From positions 1 to 50,153 of the forward strand of contig VXXM01000030.1 of the NCBI GenBank assembly GCA_009835395.1: 50,153 nt of DNA, in the 5' to 3' direction. Source of the DNA: Acidimicrobiia bacterium. GTDB lineage: Bacteria; Actinomycetota; Acidimicrobiia; Acidimicrobiales; CATQHL01. The notes beneath the pieces were generated by a model that saw nothing but the letters and a program-made list of their open reading frames with translations, made no database searches and was not told where the DNA came from. Position 1 is the first letter of the stretch. Every line of letters starts with the position of its first letter. The position numbers and the translations under genes are program-made. Of this stretch, positions 15,732 to 24,342 are shown one piece after another.

Positions 15732-17483
15732 TCAGCCTGGAGGCGCCAGGCGTGCTCGCAGCTCGCGCTTGAGGAACTTGCCGTTGGCGTTGCGGGGTAG
15801 GGGTTCGTCCAGGAACCAGACGTGGCGGGGATGCTTGAAGCGGGCCAGCCGGTCGGTGAGATGGGTGGTGAGGTCGTCGGGGGTCAGCGCGGTTCCCGGT
15901 CCGAGCACAACGGCTGCCGCCACCTCCTCGCCGAGTCGGTCGTCGGGCACCCCGAACACGGCCACCTCGGCGATCTCGTCGAGTTCGTGCAGGGCGGCCT
16001 CCACCTCTGCGCAGTGGACGTTCTCGCCGCCGCGGATCACCACGTCCTTGGCCCGGTCCTTGATGTGAATCCAGCCGTCGGCGTCGATCTCGGCGATGTC
16101 GCCCGTGCGGAACCAGCCGTCGACGATGGCCTGTGCGGTGGCTTCGGGCTTGTCGAGGTAGCCCTTGATGACGTTCGGGCCGCGCAGCAGCAACTCGCCC
16201 TGCCGGCCGGTAGCCAACTCGTTGCCACTGGCGTCGACCACCTTGGCCTCCATGCAGGGAACGACCGGGCCGACCGACGCCGGCTTGGCCACGTAGAACT
16301 CGCTGCCGATGGCCGAGGCGATCCCAGTCGTCTCGGTGAGCCCGTAGCCGGTGATCGGCTCACCGCGCCGGAGCGAGTTATCGATGCGGGATACCAGGTC
16401 GGGCTGCAGGGCCGCCCCGCCGCCGCCCATGGAACGCATGGAGGAGGTGTCGGTGCCGCCCCAGTCGGGGTGCCTCAGCAGTTCACGCGACATTGTGGGT
16501 ACGCCGGTGAAGGTGGTCACGCGCTCGCGCTCGATGATGCGCAGGGCTTCGGCGGGATCCCAGTGGTGCATGAGAACCAGCCGGCCGCCGGTCGCCGTGA
16601 CGGGGTGGAGGACACAGGTGCAGCCGGTCACGTGGAACAGCGGCACGGGCAGCAGTGCCACCGGTGGGCCAGGATCCTCGCCGGGCGGCGGCAGACCCTG
16701 TTCCGCCCGCCGCCGGGCGCGTGCGGCGTCGCCGCAATACCTGATGAACGCCAGGTTGAGCAGGTTGTGGATCGAACCCCGGTGTGTCGTCTGCGCCCCC
16801 TTGGGCGGGCCCGTGGTACCCGAGGTGTAGAAGATGCCGATGTCGTCGTCGGGTTCGATCTCGGCCGCGGGCAGTCTCGCGGGTGCGCCGTCGGCGTCGA
16901 CCACGTCGTCCCAACGGGCGGCTCCAACCGGCAGATCGCCGTCATGGCGAGTAACGATGAGAGCCGGCGTCCCGGTACTCGAGCTCAGGCGCTCCAGGCG
17001 TTCGCCGTCGAGGATCGCTACAACTGGGGAGGAGTCGTCCAGTGCGAACTCCAGCTCGGGTCCCGTCCACCACGAGTTCACGGCCACGGCGGCGGCGCCG
17101 AGCGAGGTGATCGCCCAGTACGAGAGCACCCACTCCGGGTAGTTGCGCATGGCGATCGCCACCCGGTCGCCGCGGCCGACGCCGTGTTCGTTGCGCAGGT
17201 GATGGGCCAGCGACCGCACCCTGGCGGCGGCATCGGAGTAGCTGTAGCGCTCGGTGCCGTAGACGAGGTACTCGGCGTCGCCCTTGGCCGCCGTCAATTC
17301 CCAGATCACCCGCATGTTGGGCGGCGCTCGGTCGAAGATCCGGGTCGGTGCGCCTCGCACCTCGCGCACCGTCCAGGCGAAGGGGGCGCCGGGGGCGGTC
17401 AGCTCGGCGTAAGCGCGATTGAAGTCGGCGATCAGGTCGTCTGCGGAGGGTGTGTGCAACTCCTCGGGGCTGCCCGAGATCAC
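15732..17483 (-). CDS. Fatty-acyl/aryl-CoA synthetase (AMP-binding)
   Basis: A 583-residue adenylate-forming CoA ligase of the FadD type. Motifs: FYTSGTTGPPKG, GYGLTETTG, GWFRTGDIAEID, IKDRAKDVVIRGGENVHCAEVE and LPRNANGKFLKREL with the catalytic lysine. The acid substrate cannot be inferred. GTG 17483 is chosen because a TAGGAT box lies 7 nt upstream and the longer frame, to 17732, would overlap the dehydratase gene. It follows that gene on the same strand after 44 nt, but has its own promoter signal. Confidence 0.9.
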   Translation of the reverse strand: MISGSPEELHTPSADDLIADFNRAYAELTAPGAPFAWTVREVRGAPTRIFDRAPPNMRVIWELTAAKGDAEYLVYGTERYSYSDAAARVRSLAHHLRNEHGVGRGDRVAIAMRNYPEWVLSYWAITSLGAAAVAVNSWWTGPELEFALDDSSPVVAILDGERLERLSSSTGTPALIVTRHDGDLPVGAARWDDVVDADGAPARLPAAEIEPDDDIGIFYTSGTTGPPKGAQTTHRGSIHNLLNLAFIRYCGDAARARRRAEQGLPPPGEDPGPPVALLPVPLFHVTGCTCVLHPVTATGGRLVLMHHWDPAEALRIIERERVTTFTGVPTMSRELLRHPDWGGTDTSSMRSMGGGGAALQPDLVSRIDNSLRRGEPITGYGLTETTGIASAIGSEFYVAKPASVGPVVPCMEAKVVDASGNELATGRQGELLLRGPNVIKGYLDKPEATAQAIVDGWFRTGDIAEIDADGWIHIKDRAKDVVIRGGENVHCAEVEAALHELDEIAEVAVFGVPDDRLGEEVAAAVVLGPGTALTPDDLTTHLTDRLARFKHPRHVWFLDEPLPRNANGKFLKRELRARLAPPG

Positions 17484-17490
17484 GGCCCGG

Positions 17491-17496
17491 ATCCTA
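17491..17496 (-). promoter_or_regulatory. -10 box, TAGGAT, 7 nt before the synthetase GTG
   Basis: TAGGAT-CCGGGCC-GTG on the minus strand, within the 44-nt gap after the dehydratase gene. Suggests an internal, leaderless promoter. Confidence 0.45.
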
Positions 17497-17527
17497 CGAT
17501 CGCGATCGGTTGTGGTCCGCGCCCTGC

Positions 17528-19288
17528 TCACCAGCCACTGATCCAGCCCTCCAGGAGTCCGTACGGCTCTGTACCGTCCTCCTCGGCGCGATGGCGGAGC
17601 ACATCGAAATCGGCCCCGGCATCGGCCTGCAGCACGTGGTCGAGGTAGATGCTGCCGTAGCCGCGCCGGAACGGCGGTTCGGGCAGCGGCCGGGCGGCCA
17701 GCCGCCGCGCTATCTCCTCCGACTCCACGCACAGGTCCAGTTTCCGGGCCTCGGTGTCCAGAACGATCTCATCGCCGTCGTGCACGGCGTGCAGCGGTCC
17801 GCCGACGGCGCTCTCCGGAGCGACGTGCAGCACGACGGTTCCGTAGCCCGTGCCGCTCATGCGTGCGTCGGAGATGCGCACCATGTCGGTGACGCCCCTC
17901 TCCAGCAACTTGCGCGGGATCGGCAGCATGCCCCACTCGGGCATGCCCGGCGCGCCCTTCGGTCCGGCACCCCGCAACACCAGCACGCTGCCCGCCTCCA
18001 CGGCCAGGTCCGGGTCGTCGATGCGGGCGAGCAGGTCGTCGATGCCGTCGAAGACGACGGCCGGCCCGCGGTGCTGGAGCAATTCGGTCGATGCGGCGCC
18101 GGCCTTCAGGACCGCACCGTCGGGAGCGAGCGTGCCGTGCAGCACGGCCAGCCCGCCGGATGGCAGCAGGGGCTCGTCCAGTGGTCGGAGGACGTCGCGA
18201 TCCCAGACCTCGGCTCCACCGATGTTCTCGCCCAGCGTCCGGCCGGTGACCGTGAGTGCGTCGAGATGCAGCAGCGGTGCCAACTCGGCGAGCAGGGCCG
18301 GGACGCCCCCCGCCCGCTGCAGGTCCTCGAACAGATGCTCCCCGGCAGGCTGGATGTTGGTCAGTACCGGGGTCCGCGCCGCGATGCTGTCGAACCGCTC
18401 GAGGGGGAGATCGATCCCGAGCCGTCCGGCGAGGGCGAGGAGGTGCAGGACCGCGTTGGTGGATCCGGCCACCGCGGCGAGCACCGTCACCGCGTTCTCC
18501 AGCGCCATTTCGGTGAGGATCGCTGCCGGGCGCAGCCCCTCGCGGGCGATCTCGACGGCCCGGCGTCCCGTGTCCTCGGCGAGCGATCCGCGGCGTGCAT
18601 CTGTCGCCGGCACTGCCGCCGACCCTGGCAAGGACATGCCCAGCGCCTCGGTGAGGGCGGCCATGGTGGAGGCGGTGCCCATTTCGCTGCAGTGGCCGAC
18701 ACCGGGACGTGTGGCGGCCTCCAGCTCGGCATACTCGCCGTCGGACATCCGCCCGGCCCGCAGGTCGTCGGTGTAGCGCCAGATGTCGGTTCCGGCACCG
18801 ATCCGGCGGCCACGGAAGTTACCGGGTTGCATCGGCCCGCCGGTCAGCGCGATCGCCGGCACGCCGGCGCTGGCCGCTCCCATGAGTTGCGCCGGGACCG
18901 TCTTGTCGCACCCGCCCACCAATACGACCGCGTCGAGCGGGCTGGAGCGGATCATCTCCTCGACGTCCATCGACATGAGGTTGCGGTACAGCATCGTCGT
19001 GGGCTTCATCAGCATCTCGCTGAGTGAGATCGTTGGGAACTCCAGCGGCAGCCCTCCGGCCTGGTGCACGCCGCGCTTGACCCCTTCGACCAGCGCCCCG
19101 AAATGGAGGTTGCAGTTGACGAGTTCCGAGTGCGAGTTGGCGATGCCGACGACAGGCCGCTCCGAGATCGAGGCGTCCGACAGCCCCTCTGACCGGAGGG
19201 CTGTGCGGTGCAGGAAACCGAAGAGATCCCGGGGTGCGAACCAGCGAGCGCTGCGCAAGTTCACGGGCACGTCTCGGCTGGCAGCCAT
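17528..19288 (-). CDS. IlvD/Edd-family dehydratase, probably sugar-acid type
   Basis: A 586-residue iron-sulfur dehydratase. Cluster cysteines are visible in NCNLH, GGCDKT and GHCSEMGTASTM. The last motif, with GTASTM, is closer to sugar-acid (arabonate/galactonate-type) dehydratases than to the branched-chain enzyme IlvD, whose equivalent is GGMYTANTM. Likely reaction: loss of water from an aldonate to a 2-keto-3-deoxy acid. It is not near branched-chain amino-acid genes, which supports the catabolic reading. ATG 19288 lies 9 nt after a TAGCGT box. It is divergent from an SDR pair. Confidence 0.85.
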   Translation of the reverse strand: MAASRDVPVNLRSARWFAPRDLFGFLHRTALRSEGLSDASISERPVVGIANSHSELVNCNLHFGALVEGVKRGVHQAGGLPLEFPTISLSEMLMKPTTMLYRNLMSMDVEEMIRSSPLDAVVLVGGCDKTVPAQLMGAASAGVPAIALTGGPMQPGNFRGRRIGAGTDIWRYTDDLRAGRMSDGEYAELEAATRPGVGHCSEMGTASTMAALTEALGMSLPGSAAVPATDARRGSLAEDTGRRAVEIAREGLRPAAILTEMALENAVTVLAAVAGSTNAVLHLLALAGRLGIDLPLERFDSIAARTPVLTNIQPAGEHLFEDLQRAGGVPALLAELAPLLHLDALTVTGRTLGENIGGAEVWDRDVLRPLDEPLLPSGGLAVLHGTLAPDGAVLKAGAASTELLQHRGPAVVFDGIDDLLARIDDPDLAVEAGSVLVLRGAGPKGAPGMPEWGMLPIPRKLLERGVTDMVRISDARMSGTGYGTVVLHVAPESAVGGPLHAVHDGDEIVLDTEARKLDLCVESEEIARRLAARPLPEPPFRRGYGSIYLDHVLQADAGADFDVLRHRAEEDGTEPYGLLEGWISGW

Positions 19289-19297
19289 CGCCGACTC

Positions 19298-19303
19298 ACG
19301 CTA
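19298..19303 (-). promoter_or_regulatory. -10 box, TAGCGT, 9 nt before the dehydratase start
   Basis: TAGCGT-GAGTCGGCG-ATG on the minus strand, with the same CTAGCGTGAG 10-mer as at 7.9 kb. The spacing is slightly longer than in the other examples. Confidence 0.4.
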
Positions 19304-19396
19304 GAACATTCCCGGCCGTCGCAGTCCCCGGTGCTCGGGCTTCGGGCATCGGTGGCGCGCCGGGTGTGGCCGGGGTGTCGACGGGGGAGCGAAGAC

Positions 19397-20164
19397 ATGG
19401 GTGATCAGCGGTTGGAGGGGCGGCGCTGCCTCGTGACCGGGGCGGTTGGCGGCCAGGGTGCCGCGGTCAGCCGCCGGTTCGCTGCCGAGGGCGCCGCGGT
19501 GGCGGTGACCGATCTGGATGCCGGGAGGGTCGAGGATCTGGCCGCGGAGTTGCGAGGCGGTGGTGCGACCGCGGTCGGCGTGGCCGCCGACGTGCGCGAT
19601 GAGACCGAGGTTGCGGCCGTGGTGGAGGCGGCTGTCGACGTTCTGGGCGGTCTGGACGTTCTCTACAACAATGCCGGCGTGCTCCTCGCCGACGCCGACC
19701 GCCCGAGCGAGGATCTCGAGCGCAGCACCTGGGACCAGGTTCTGGCCATCAACGCCACGGGCGTGTTCCTGTTCTGCAAGCACGCCGTTCCGCACCTGCT
19801 GGAGGCGGCCCCCGGTTCGGTGATCCTGAATGTCGGATCGGTGGCCTCGTACCGGGGCGACGCCCACTTCCACGCCTACGCCGCCAGCAAGGGCGCACTG
19901 CTGGCCTACACAGTCTCGCTGGCACAGAACTACGGGCCGCGGGGCTTGCGGGCGAACATCATCTGCCCGGGATTCGTGGAGACCCCGATGGTCTCGACGT
20001 TCCTGGAGGATCCCGAACTGGTTGCCTCGGTCACCGGCATCACTGCCCTGCGCCGCATGGGCAAGCCGGAAGAGATCGCCGCCTACGCCGCGTTCCTGGC
20101 CTCGACCGAGGCGGCCTACGTGACCGACTCGGTCATCACGATCCACGGGGGCATCGCCAAGTGA
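19397..20164 (+). CDS. SDR oxidoreductase
   Basis: A 255-residue classical SDR with VTGAVGGQG (last G shifted from the usual GxxxGIG), NNAGV, Ser in NVGSVAS and YAASK. The active-site residues are complete. Likely an NAD(P)-dependent alcohol or sugar-acid dehydrogenase; the divergent sugar-acid-type dehydratase makes a sugar-derived substrate plausible. ATG 19397 has GGGGGAGCGAAG upstream. Its stop overlaps the next SDR start (GTGA). Confidence 0.88.
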   Translation: MGDQRLEGRRCLVTGAVGGQGAAVSRRFAAEGAAVAVTDLDAGRVEDLAAELRGGGATAVGVAADVRDETEVAAVVEAAVDVLGGLDVLYNNAGVLLADADRPSEDLERSTWDQVLAINATGVFLFCKHAVPHLLEAAPGSVILNVGSVASYRGDAHFHAYAASKGALLAYTVSLAQNYGPRGLRANIICPGFVETPMVSTFLEDPELVASVTGITALRRMGKPEEIAAYAAFLASTEAAYVTDSVITIHGGIAK

Positions 20165-20934
20165 GCGCCATGGGCAGGCTCGCGGGGAGGGTCAGCATCG
20201 TCACCGGGGCGGGGCGCGGCATCGGCCACGCCATCGCCACCCGGTTCGGCGCCGAGGGAGCGATTGTGGTGGCCGCCAACCGGAACGAGAGCGAGGGCGA
20301 GGCCGTCGTCGCCGAGATCGCCGCCGCCGGGGGCGAGGCCGAATTCGTTCGCACCGACGTCCGCCGGCTCGAGGACTGCGAGCGACTCGTGTCGGAGGTC
20401 GAGTCCCGTTACGGCCGGATCGACGTGCTCTGCAACAACGCCGGTGTCGGGCTGCTGCTGTCCGTCGAGGACACGTCGTTGGACGACTACGACTACATCA
20501 TGGACACCAACGTGCGGGGCGCCTTCTGGCTGACCAAGCACGCCGTCGGGGGCATGGTGAAGCGGGGATCCGGTTCGATCATCAACCTGGCCTCGGTGGC
20601 CAGCTTCGTGGGCTTCGAGAACGACGCCGCCTACTGCGCCTCCAAGGGCGCGCTGCTGATGCTCACCCGCCAGGTGGCGCTGGAATACGCCGCTGAGGGT
20701 GTGCGCGTCAACGCCATCTGCCCCGGGTTCATCGAGACGCCCGAGATGCACCACTACTGCGAGCAGCAGGAAGACCCCGCCGCGGCACTCGCTGCTTGCC
20801 ACGCCGCCCACCCCATGGGCCGGGTCGGCCAACCCGCGGAGGTCGCCGCCGTGGCCGTGTTCCTGGCCTCCGACGAGTCGTCCTTCGTGACCGGAGCCGC
20901 GCTCGTCGTGGACGGTGGTCTGCTGATCCGCTGA
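20161..20934 (+). CDS. SDR oxidoreductase
   Basis: A 257-residue classical SDR: VTGAGRGIG, NNAGVG, Ser in NLASVAS, YCASK, and a normal TGAALVVDGG end. GTG 20161 overlaps the previous stop as GTGA, so translation is probably coupled; ATG 20170 is the alternative. Two adjacent, non-identical SDRs suggest two successive oxidations or two chirality-specific enzymes on one pathway. The gene converges on the GST gene with only 3 nt between stops. Confidence 0.88.
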   Translation: MSAMGRLAGRVSIVTGAGRGIGHAIATRFGAEGAIVVAANRNESEGEAVVAEIAAAGGEAEFVRTDVRRLEDCERLVSEVESRYGRIDVLCNNAGVGLLLSVEDTSLDDYDYIMDTNVRGAFWLTKHAVGGMVKRGSGSIINLASVASFVGFENDAAYCASKGALLMLTRQVALEYAAEGVRVNAICPGFIETPEMHHYCEQQEDPAAALAACHAAHPMGRVGQPAEVAAVAVFLASDESSFVTGAALVVDGGLLIR

Positions 20935-20937
20935 CCG

Positions 20938-21582
20938 TCAGGACGGCAGCGGGGCGACGGGGAGCACCCCGGGCATGTCGATGAAGCCACCCAAGCGCTG
21001 GATCCGCTCGGTCCAGCGCCGGAGGGCGGGGTAGTCCTCCCGTGAGATTCCGCCCTCCTCGGAGAGCGCGACATCCGGAAAGAGCGCCATGTCGGCGACC
21101 GTGGGCGCCGCCGCCGACGCCACCCAACTGAGCCCTTCCTGCTCGCGGAACCAGACATGCTCGTCGAGCACGCGGAACAGACGGTGCGCGCCGGCCTGGC
21201 ACGCCTCGAGGTCGAAGTCGTAGCCGAAGTTGATGCAGAGCCGCGCCGCGGAGGCGGTCGCCGCGGTGCCGTCGGCGAACTGCAGCCAGGAGGCCACCTC
21301 GCCGAGGAGCCGGGGGTCTCCGGTGGGGTACCAGTCCCGTCCGCCGTCGTACTTACAGGCCAGGTACATCAGGATGGCGTGCGCGTCGCGCAGGATGAAG
21401 CCGTCGTCATCGATGACCGGGATGTGGCCGAGGGGATTGATCTTCTTGAAGGCGGCGCTCTCGTGCTCTCGGCGGGGGTAGAACTCGATCGGCACCAGCT
21501 CATGGGGCACGTCCAGCATGCTCAGCAGCAGCCGCGCCTTGTAGCAGTTGGCCGAGAGCAGGTAGTCGTAGAGCTTGATCAC
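20938..21582 (-). CDS. Glutathione S-transferase-like protein
   Basis: A 214-residue two-domain GST fold. The thioredoxin-like N-terminal domain has LYDYLLSANCYKARLLLSML (Ser/Cys active-site region), the cis-Pro segment LGHIPVID and the ILRDAHAILMYLA motif. The C-terminal helical domain carries PTVADMALFPDVAL. GTG 21582 lies 6 nt after the Rieske-reductase gene on the same strand, so it belongs to that operon. Many high-GC actinobacteria use mycothiol rather than glutathione, so the real thiol cofactor is open. It may process the product of the oxygenase. Confidence 0.87.
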   Translation of the reverse strand: MIKLYDYLLSANCYKARLLLSMLDVPHELVPIEFYPRREHESAAFKKINPLGHIPVIDDDGFILRDAHAILMYLACKYDGGRDWYPTGDPRLLGEVASWLQFADGTAATASAARLCINFGYDFDLEACQAGAHRLFRVLDEHVWFREQEGLSWVASAAAPTVADMALFPDVALSEEGGISREDYPALRRWTERIQRLGGFIDMPGVLPVAPLPS

Positions 21583-21588
21583 GACGGT

Positions 21589-23352
21589 CTACAGATCGAG
21601 GACGAGCCGGCCGCTCTTGGCGCGCGAGACGCAGGTGAGCATCCGGTCGCCGGCCGCACGCTCGGAACCATTGAGATAGACGTCCTGGTGGTCCGGTTCA
21701 CCCTCGAGGACCGTGGCGATGCATGTCCCGCAGGCACCCTGCTCGCAGGATGACGGCAGGTCGACTCCCGCGTTCCGCAGACCGTCCAGCAACGACTCGC
21801 CGGCGGAGATCCGGAGACTTCTGCCGCTGCGCGCCAGAGCGACCTCGAACGCCGAGGTGTCGTCCCGTGGGGACTCGTTCTTGAAGTACTCGAAGTGAAC
21901 CGCCGCTTCGGGCCACCCGGCGTCTGCAGCGAGCGCGCGAGCTGTTGCGATCATCGGTCCGGGGCCGCAGACGTAGGTGTGATTCATGGGGGCGTAAGGC
22001 CGCACGATCCTGCCGAGTTCGTGGCCGGTCTGTTCGGGCGTGAGCCCCACGTGTCGTGTGATGCTGCCGGCCAGGGAATCGAGCATCTCACCGAAGGCGA
22101 TGTGGTCGTCGCTCCGCGCGAAGCAGTGCAGTTCCCAGGTCAGCCCCTGGCGGGCCAGCGTCTGGGCCATAGCGAGCAGCGGCGTGATCCCGATGCCGCC
22201 GGCGATCAGCACCGTCCTCGCTGCGTCCCGCCGGAGGGGGAAGTTGTTGCGGGGTGTGGAGATGTCCAGCACGTCGCCAACGTGGACGCTGTCGTGCATG
22301 AGCCGCGACCCGCCGCCGCCGTCCGGCTCCAGTTTCACCGCGATGCGGTAGACGTCGGTCAGGTCCGGCCCATTGGTCAGCGAATACTGCCGCACGAGGC
22401 CGTTCGGGAGATGCACGTCGAGATGGGCGCCCGGTTGGAAACTCGGCAGCTCGCCGGTGACCGGCACCAGTTCGAATGCGGTGATCCCCTCGGCGCAGAG
22501 CCACTTGCGGGCAACCCTGACCTGCAGCTGGGGGCGCCGGCCGCCTGCTGCGCCTCCCGTTCCGCCGCTTCGCAGAGGTTCGAGTGTTGCCACCGGTAGC
22601 GGCACGGCGATCTCGGTGGGTCTTGCATCCTCCAGTTGTGCCCGGAGTTCCTCCAGCGCCCCGGCGTGATGGCGGAGGGTGACCAGGCGCTCCCCCGGCG
22701 CCGGGGCGGGGCTGAGCACCGGACGGATGACGCAGCGTCCCGCATCGGCCGGCTGGACGAAGAAGACCACGGAACTCGCGGCGCCGGCGGTCGTGGCGGT
22801 GACGGTGACCGAAAAGGGGTTGCCGGCGTCCGCGCTGGTCGCGACGGGGATGTCGCTGCCGAGTGCCGCCGTGGGGCGGAACGAGTAGCGGGCGAGTCCC
22901 TCGAGTACGAGAGGTACCGGTGCATTGACCGGCAGGCTCCGGAGCACCAGCACCTCGGCGTCCTCCAGAGCCGGGATCGAGGGTGGCGAGGCGTCGGCCG
23001 AATCGCCCGACCAGACGAGTCCGTAGCGCTCCGCGCAGGCGAAGGTCGCCACACGCAGCGCGCCCGCCGGCGCCTCGCCCGGATGCGCCGGGATATAGGT
23101 GCAGTTCCCGTTGCGGTTGGAGTATCGCCAGCCGTGGTACTGGCAGACGAGTTCGGCACCGTCGTTAACGCCGGCCGAGAGCCGCATCCCGCGGTGGATG
23201 CAGCGGTCCTCCCAGATGTTGATGAAGCCGTCGTCGGCCCTCCAGATGGCGAGTCTCCGGCCGAACAGGCGGCTCCGGACCACGTGGCGCGGCACCAGGT
23301 CGGCGCCGGCGGCGACCGGATGGAGGAGCGAAGCGGGGTCAGGAGCCGTCAT
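21589..23352 (-). CDS. Rieske domain fused to a flavin/2Fe-2S oxygenase reductase
   Basis: A 587-residue fusion. Residues about 18-130 form a complete Rieske domain with C51-x-H53 and C70-x2-H73. A linker of about 150 residues without an assigned fold follows. From about 275 the protein is a phthalate dioxygenase reductase/VanB-like module: flavin motif RQYSLTN, NADH-side GGIGITPLLAMAQ, CGPGPM, and a C-terminal plant-type ferredoxin with C536, C541, C544 and C574. It should pass electrons NADH to flavin to ferredoxin to Rieske centre. ATG 23352 follows AGGACTCCCGG and overlaps the oxygenase gene by 14 nt. That partner lacks its own Rieske cluster, so this domain probably replaces it. Confidence 0.9.
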   Translation of the reverse strand: MTAPDPASLLHPVAAGADLVPRHVVRSRLFGRRLAIWRADDGFINIWEDRCIHRGMRLSAGVNDGAELVCQYHGWRYSNRNGNCTYIPAHPGEAPAGALRVATFACAERYGLVWSGDSADASPPSIPALEDAEVLVLRSLPVNAPVPLVLEGLARYSFRPTAALGSDIPVATSADAGNPFSVTVTATTAGAASSVVFFVQPADAGRCVIRPVLSPAPAPGERLVTLRHHAGALEELRAQLEDARPTEIAVPLPVATLEPLRSGGTGGAAGGRRPQLQVRVARKWLCAEGITAFELVPVTGELPSFQPGAHLDVHLPNGLVRQYSLTNGPDLTDVYRIAVKLEPDGGGGSRLMHDSVHVGDVLDISTPRNNFPLRRDAARTVLIAGGIGITPLLAMAQTLARQGLTWELHCFARSDDHIAFGEMLDSLAGSITRHVGLTPEQTGHELGRIVRPYAPMNHTYVCGPGPMIATARALAADAGWPEAAVHFEYFKNESPRDDTSAFEVALARSGRSLRISAGESLLDGLRNAGVDLPSSCEQGACGTCIATVLEGEPDHQDVYLNGSERAAGDRMLTCVSRAKSGRLVLDL

Positions 23353-24244
23353 CCGGGAGTCCTGCGGGGATCACCCCGTAGCCGACACCGAGATCCCCGA
23401 GCCAGCGCCTGTAGGCCACCGACGCCCGGTCGGACCGCACCGACGCCTCGGCGCCCACTTCGAGGGGGAGCAGTCGGGGGGTCTGGTTCTCGAGGATCGG
23501 CTTGTCCTGCGCGGAGACGAGTGTCTGGAACGCCCGGATCTGCTCGTCGCTGCTCACCTCGTCGATGACGCTCATGAAGGTGTGGAACAGCACCCGATCG
23601 GCCGACAGCGCCTGGCAGAACAGTGCGATGACATCGAAGCGGGACTCGTCGGTGGGGCACGACTTGTAGAGCATCACGCAGTAGGGATGCGGTACCCGGT
23701 ACGTGTACTGCGACATCTGGCCGTCGGTGGAGGCGGCGGCCGCCTGTGGCTGGAAGAACTCGCAGTCGAGCGCCCACAACTCATTCGTCTCGGGGTCTAC
23801 CTCGACCCTGTAGTCCGCCACTTCGGTCCGGGGTACCTGTCCCAGGATCCCGGCGTGTACGTAGGGGAAGTGGCCGAGGTCGAGGAAGTTCTCGACGGCG
23901 CGGGGTGCTGAGACGTGCACCCCGACCGAGAAGGTGGCGAGGTTGCGACGGTCGGGTTCGTCGCACTCGGGAATCGCAAAGATCTCAGCCGGCGGGGTGC
24001 CCAGGCTGGTCCAGGCGAACTCGTAGGCGGCGATCGCCGGCAGGGATTCGGGTGCCCCGCCCGGAGCCTCGCCGGTGATCAGCCACGCCAGCGGCGCCCC
24101 TTCGCCGTCGAGGCCCACCGCGATGTCCCTGTCGAGCAGCCGGGTCCGTATCGTCTCACCGGCGGTGAGTTCTGCGAGGATCGCCACGGGATGCCAGAGA
24201 TCCAGGATCGGCGGACCGGGCTCCTGCGGAGCCGTTGCGTCCAT
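23339..24244 (-). CDS. Rieske-type oxygenase catalytic subunit without a Rieske cluster
   Basis: A 301-residue relative of VanA/dicamba-monooxygenase-type non-heme iron oxygenases. The iron site is intact: N119-F-L-D122-L-G-H125-F-P-Y-V-H130 and a likely Asp247 in AQDKPILENQ. The N-terminal third keeps the outer strands of a Rieske fold (WHPVAILAEL, TIRTRLLDRDIAV, ...FAWTSLG), but the cluster-binding loops with CxH and CxxH are gone; the first cysteine is at about 94. It should hydroxylate or demethylate a substrate using electrons from the adjacent Rieske-reductase fusion. ATG 24244 lies 9 nt after TAGCAT. The substrate is unknown. Confidence 0.87.
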   Translation of the reverse strand: MDATAPQEPGPPILDLWHPVAILAELTAGETIRTRLLDRDIAVGLDGEGAPLAWLITGEAPGGAPESLPAIAAYEFAWTSLGTPPAEIFAIPECDEPDRRNLATFSVGVHVSAPRAVENFLDLGHFPYVHAGILGQVPRTEVADYRVEVDPETNELWALDCEFFQPQAAAASTDGQMSQYTYRVPHPYCVMLYKSCPTDESRFDVIALFCQALSADRVLFHTFMSVIDEVSSDEQIRAFQTLVSAQDKPILENQTPRLLPLEVGAEASVRSDRASVAYRRWLGDLGVGYGVIPAGLPDDGS

Positions 24245-24253
24245 ACCGGGGCG

Positions 24254-24259
24254 ATGCTA
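24254..24259 (-). promoter_or_regulatory. -10 box, TAGCAT, 9 nt before the oxygenase start
   Basis: TAGCAT-CGCCCCGGT-ATG on the minus strand; no ribosome site in the spacer. Probable promoter of the oxygenase, Rieske-reductase and GST operon. Confidence 0.4.
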
Positions 24260-24342
24260 TTCGCTGCTCCGGGCGCGATCGGCGCCCTGCTCGGCGGGAG
24301 GGCGGGTGTGCCGCTCTTGGGGCTCCCGCCGCATCGCGCGAC

